From Anaerolineae bacterium (GTDB lineage: Bacteria > Chloroflexota > Anaerolineae > JACIWP01), in assembly GCA_014360855.1 (NCBI GenBank), contig JACIWP010000124.1, forward strand, positions 1-8,640: DNA of 8,640 nt, given 5' to 3'. Of this stretch, positions 6,125-8,640 are shown in pieces. Within the stretch, counting starts at the first letter, position 1. The number at the start of each line of letters is the position of its first letter. The notes beneath the pieces are model-generated. The model did no database searches. It was given only the letters and a program-made list of their open reading frames with translations, and had not been told where the DNA came from. The position numbers were made by a program, and so were the translations under genes.

Positions 6125-7870
6125 ATGATCGAAGGGAACCTGACTCTCGACAAACTGCAGGCGCAGTTCCCCGGGGCCGTCTTGGATGCCGTGGACTGCA
6201 AGGGCGATGTCACCATCACGGTGGCAGTGGACCGTCTGCTGGACATCTGCCGCTTTCTGCGGGATGATCCTGACCTGCGGTACGACCTGCTGTCCTTCGT
6301 CACGGCGGTGGACCGGCTCCATCTGGGGATTCAGCCCCGCTTCGCCACGATATACAACCTGTACTCGCTGACCCACCGCCGGCGCATTATGCTCAAGGTC
6401 CCGCTGGAAGGCGACCCACCGCACTGCCCCAGCGTCACCTCCATCTGGCCGGGCGCCGACTGGCACGAGCGCGAGACCTACGACCTGATGGGCATCATTT
6501 TCGACGGCCATCCCTCCCTTTGCCGCATCATGCTCCCGGATGATTGGAAGGGGCATCCACTGCGCAAGGATTATCCCCTGGGCGGGGAACCGGTGGCCTT
6601 TTCGGAGAACGCCGACGACCCAGCGCTGGCCGGCCTGGGCACCCAGGTGATGGATGCTCCCTCGACCCCACCCCTCCTGCCGCCGAGCTGGGTGGATGAC
6701 CCCGCCATGCTGGTGGTCAACTTCGGCCCCCAACACCCCGCCACGCACGGCGTCATGCGCTTCGTGCTCCAGCTCGACGGCGAGAAAATCGTGCGTTGCT
6801 GGCCGGACCCCGGGCACCTGCACTCCGGCATTGAGAAGACGGTCGAGTACAAGACCTACATGCAGGCCATCCCCTATACCGACCGCATGGACTATGTCTC
6901 GGCCATGAACAACAACCTGGGGCTGATCCTGGCCATCGAGAAACTGCTCGATATCGAGCCGCCGCCGCGCGCCCAGGTCTTGCGGGTGATCTTGTGTGAG
7001 CTACAGCGCCTGGCGGCGCACTGCATCTGGATCGGCACCAGTTGTCTGGACCTCTCGGGCACGATCCATGCCCTGCTCCTGTACGCCTTCCAGCAGCGCG
7101 AGTACATCCTGAACATCTTCGAGATGGTCGCCGGCGCCCGCCTCACCCCCACCTACTTCTGCGTGGGCGGGGTGCGCTGGGATGTGCCCGAGGGCTTCGT
7201 GCCGGCGGTGCGCTCCTTCCTGGAAGGCTTCGTCAAGGCGCTGGACGAATGGGAGACCATGCTGACGAACAACCCCATCTGGCTCTCCCGCACCAAGGGC
7301 ATCGGGTACCTGCCGCTCGACAAGGCCATTGCCATGGGGGTGACCGGACCGTGTCTGCGCGGCAGTGGGCTGGCCTACGATGTCCGCAAGTACGCGCCCT
7401 ATGCCGCCTACGACCAGTTCGAATTCGATATCCCTACCCAGAAGGAAGGGGACTGCTATGCCCGCTACCTGGTGCGGGTGGCGGAGATGCGCCAGAGCGT
7501 GCGCATTATCCAGCAGGCGCTGGCCAAACTGCCGGCCGGCCCGGTCAAGGCCGACGAGCGCAAGGTGGTCCTGCCGCCGCGGGCGGAACTGGAAACGAGC
7601 ATGGAGGCACTCATCCATCACTTCAAGCTGGTGACGGAGGGGTTCAACGTGCCGGCCGGCGAGGTCTATGCCGCTGTGGAGGCCCCCAAGGGCGAGCTGG
7701 GCTTTTACCTGGTCTCCGACGGCGGCCCCAAGCCCTATCGCTTGAAGATCCGCGGCCCCTCCTTCTCCAACATCGCCGCCTCGCCCATTATGGCGGAGGG
7801 CGCCTGGCTGGCCGATATGGTGGCCATCATCGGATCCATTGATATCACCATGGGAGAGGTCGACCGCTAG
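6125..7870 (+). CDS. nuoCD: Fused NADH-quinone oxidoreductase subunit C/D
   Basis: 581 residues from the ATG at 6125 (583 from 6119). The N-terminal part, about 1-155, is NuoC (30-kDa subunit), with the signature ERETYDLMGIIFDGHP from 115 and HPLRKDYPL from 144. A Pro- and Asp-containing linker of roughly 40 residues follows. NuoD (49-kDa subunit) runs from about 195 to the end: NFGPQHPATHGV (199-210), HLHSGIEKT, DRMDYVSAMNNN (253-264), GPCLRGSGLAYDVRKYAPY, EAPKGELGFYLVSDGG, and the C-terminal GSIDITMGEVDR. His208 and Tyr257, 49 residues apart, correspond to the quinone-headgroup His and Tyr of Thermus Nqo4 (His38/Tyr87), so the quinone site looks intact. With NuoB it forms the quinone-reduction module. 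Frame continuity across the linker shows a true fusion, as in E. coli. nuoE starts 20 bases downstream. Confidence 0.96.
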   Translation: MIEGNLTLDKLQAQFPGAVLDAVDCKGDVTITVAVDRLLDICRFLRDDPDLRYDLLSFVTAVDRLHLGIQPRFATIYNLYSLTHRRRIMLKVPLEGDPPHCPSVTSIWPGADWHERETYDLMGIIFDGHPSLCRIMLPDDWKGHPLRKDYPLGGEPVAFSENADDPALAGLGTQVMDAPSTPPLLPPSWVDDPAMLVVNFGPQHPATHGVMRFVLQLDGEKIVRCWPDPGHLHSGIEKTVEYKTYMQAIPYTDRMDYVSAMNNNLGLILAIEKLLDIEPPPRAQVLRVILCELQRLAAHCIWIGTSCLDLSGTIHALLLYAFQQREYILNIFEMVAGARLTPTYFCVGGVRWDVPEGFVPAVRSFLEGFVKALDEWETMLTNNPIWLSRTKGIGYLPLDKAIAMGVTGPCLRGSGLAYDVRKYAPYAAYDQFEFDIPTQKEGDCYARYLVRVAEMRQSVRIIQQALAKLPAGPVKADERKVVLPPRAELETSMEALIHHFKLVTEGFNVPAGEVYAAVEAPKGELGFYLVSDGGPKPYRLKIRGPSFSNIAASPIMAEGAWLADMVAIIGSIDITMGEVDR

Positions 7871-7879
7871 ACGCGGGCG

Positions 7880-7885
7880 GGAGGA
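7880..7885 (+). promoter_or_regulatory. Ribosome binding site supporting a TTG start for nuoE
   Basis: GGAGGA, a near-perfect anti-16S match, ends 5 bases before TTG at 7891. The next in-frame ATG (7933) has no comparable site and would remove part of the conserved N-terminal helical region. Confidence 0.7.
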
Positions 7886-7890
7886 AAGCC

Positions 7891-8364
7891 TTGATCCTGT
7901 CAGAGACAGCGAGAGCGCAGATTCGCCAGTTGATGCAGCGGTACCCACAGGCGCGTTCGGCGCTGTTGCCGGCGCTGGACATCGCCCAGCGCGAGGCCGG
8001 CTACCTGTCCCCCCAGGTCCTGCGGGAAGTGGCCGTCCTGATGGACCTGCCCCCCGTGGAAGTGGCCTCGGTCGCCAGCTTCTACACCATGCTGTACCGC
8101 CGGCCGGTCGGCAAGCATGTCATCCAGGTCTGCACCAACATCTCCTGCTCCTTGATGGGTGCGGAGCATATCGTGGATGTCCTGCGGAAGAAGCTGGGCA
8201 TCGAAGTGGGGGAAACCACGCCCGACGGCCGATTTACCCTGCTTACTGTGGAGTGCCTGGGGTCGTGCGGCACTGCGCCGATGATGCAGGTGGATGACAC
8301 CTATTACGAGAACCTTACCGAGGAGCGGCTGGACGCTATCCTGGCCGAGCTGTCCAGGGATTGA
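7891..8364 (+). CDS. nuoE: NADH-quinone oxidoreductase subunit E (24-kDa [2Fe-2S] subunit)
   Basis: 157 residues, usual NuoE length. NuoE carries the [2Fe-2S] cluster N1a beside the FMN subunit NuoF in the NADH-oxidising module. The N-terminal helical part contains LLPALDIAQREAGYLSP and the conserved VASVASFYTMLYRRPVGKH (58-76). The thioredoxin-like ferredoxin domain follows, with ligands Cys81 and Cys86 (VCTNISCSLMGAE) and Cys122 and Cys126 (VECLGSCGTAPMMQV). The C-x4-C and C-x3-C spacing is that of the family. The C-terminus (YYENLTEERLDAIL) is also typical. The initiation codon is TTG, chosen because of the strong ribosome site at 7880-7885. It sits 20 bases after nuoCD and 41 bases before nuoF, so co-transcription is likely. 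Its presence indicates that this complex I takes electrons from NADH. Confidence 0.96.
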   Translation: MILSETARAQIRQLMQRYPQARSALLPALDIAQREAGYLSPQVLREVAVLMDLPPVEVASVASFYTMLYRRPVGKHVIQVCTNISCSLMGAEHIVDVLRKKLGIEVGETTPDGRFTLLTVECLGSCGTAPMMQVDDTYYENLTEERLDAILAELSRD

Positions 8365-8405
8365 GCCGGCGGCAATCGCTGACGAGGTAGTTGAAGGACG
8401 AGCGA

Positions 8406-8640
8406 ATGGCTGAGAAGATTCTACTGCGCAATGTCGGGGTGCCCAATTCACATACCATCGAAGTCTACCTCCAGCGCGGGGGGTACCAGGCGCTGGCCAA
8501 GGCGCTGAAGGAATACACGCCCCAGCAGTTGGTGGAGCTGGTGAAGGCCTCCGGTCTGCGGGGGCGCGGCGGCGCCGGCGTCCCCACCCGCGGAAAAATG
8601 CGCTTCCCGCCGGCGGAGTTGTTCCCCCGCTACCAGGTAT
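8406..8640 (+). CDS. nuoF: NADH-quinone oxidoreductase subunit F (FMN/NADH-binding), 3'-truncated by the window edge
   Basis: 78 complete codons are visible and the frame stays open to the last base. The ATG is preceded at 7 bases by GAAGGA (8393-8398). NuoF binds NADH, FMN and a [4Fe-4S] cluster and is the electron entry point of complex I. The visible part matches the family N-terminus: HTIEVYLQRGGYQALAKAL (16-34), then LVKASGLRGRGGAGVPT (45-61), which starts the glycine-rich FMN loop. The usual continuation GFPTGxKW reads GVPTRGKM here: Phe to Val at 59, Gly to Arg at 62, Trp to Met at 65. The reading frame is not disturbed afterwards (RFPPAELFPRYQV). The NADH site and Cys ligands lie beyond the window. 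Order after nuoE fits a standard nuo operon. Some related NADH-linked hydrogenase or formate dehydrogenase beta subunits share this fold, but the context favours NuoF. Confidence 0.93.
   Translation, partial: MAEKILLRNVGVPNSHTIEVYLQRGGYQALAKALKEYTPQQLVELVKASGLRGRGGAGVPTRGKMRFPPAELFPRYQV

Noticed and set aside
8556..8606. A frameshift as the explanation for the odd NuoF loop
   Set aside because: The same frame continues to the window end with plausible family sequence (RFPPAELFPRYQV), so substitutions explain it better than an indel.

Overview
The window is a GC-rich (roughly 60-65 percent by eye) bacterial segment in which every convincing gene lies on the + strand. The best guess for the host is a member of the Chloroflexota, perhaps of the Anaerolineae type. 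This rests mainly on the first gene, which carries the chlor_Arch_YYY / DUF2298 membrane domain known from Chloroflexi and archaea, fused to a GT39-like segment. The assignment is an inference from gene content, not a phylogeny.

Layout. (1) Positions 2-4315 hold the 3' part of a very large polytopic membrane protein: the end of a GT39/PMT-like glycosyltransferase segment, a complete DUF2298 'YYY' domain, and a C-terminal TPR array. (2) Positions 4343-5074 hold a 243-residue soluble protein, probably co-transcribed with the first gene. It has an N-terminal region that looks like a degenerate PD-(D/E)XK nuclease and a C-terminal UvrD/PcrA-type Tudor-like domain. (3) A 158-base spacer follows, with a perfect-consensus sigma-70-type promoter (TTGACA-17 bp-TATAAT) and a short leader that can form a small hairpin. 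(4) From 5233 to the window end runs the start of a respiratory complex I operon: nuoA, nuoB, a fused nuoCD, nuoE and the first 78 codons of nuoF.

The nuo genes are tightly packed. nuoA and nuoB overlap, and the other gaps are about 20-60 bases. nuoE and nuoF indicate an NADH-oxidising (N-module) complex I: NuoE and NuoF form the electron-input part, NuoB and NuoCD the quinone-reducing connecting part, and NuoA part of the membrane arm. The remaining subunits would lie beyond the window. Ligand and active-site residues of NuoB, NuoD and NuoE are intact. The glycine-rich FMN loop of NuoF differs from the usual motif at several positions.

No RNA gene, mobile element, CRISPR array or attachment site was found, and nothing here looks like a complete new system. 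The items most worth a second look are the three-part membrane fusion, the nuclease-like/Tudor protein, the strong excess of the palindrome GCCGGC, and the unusual NuoF loop.
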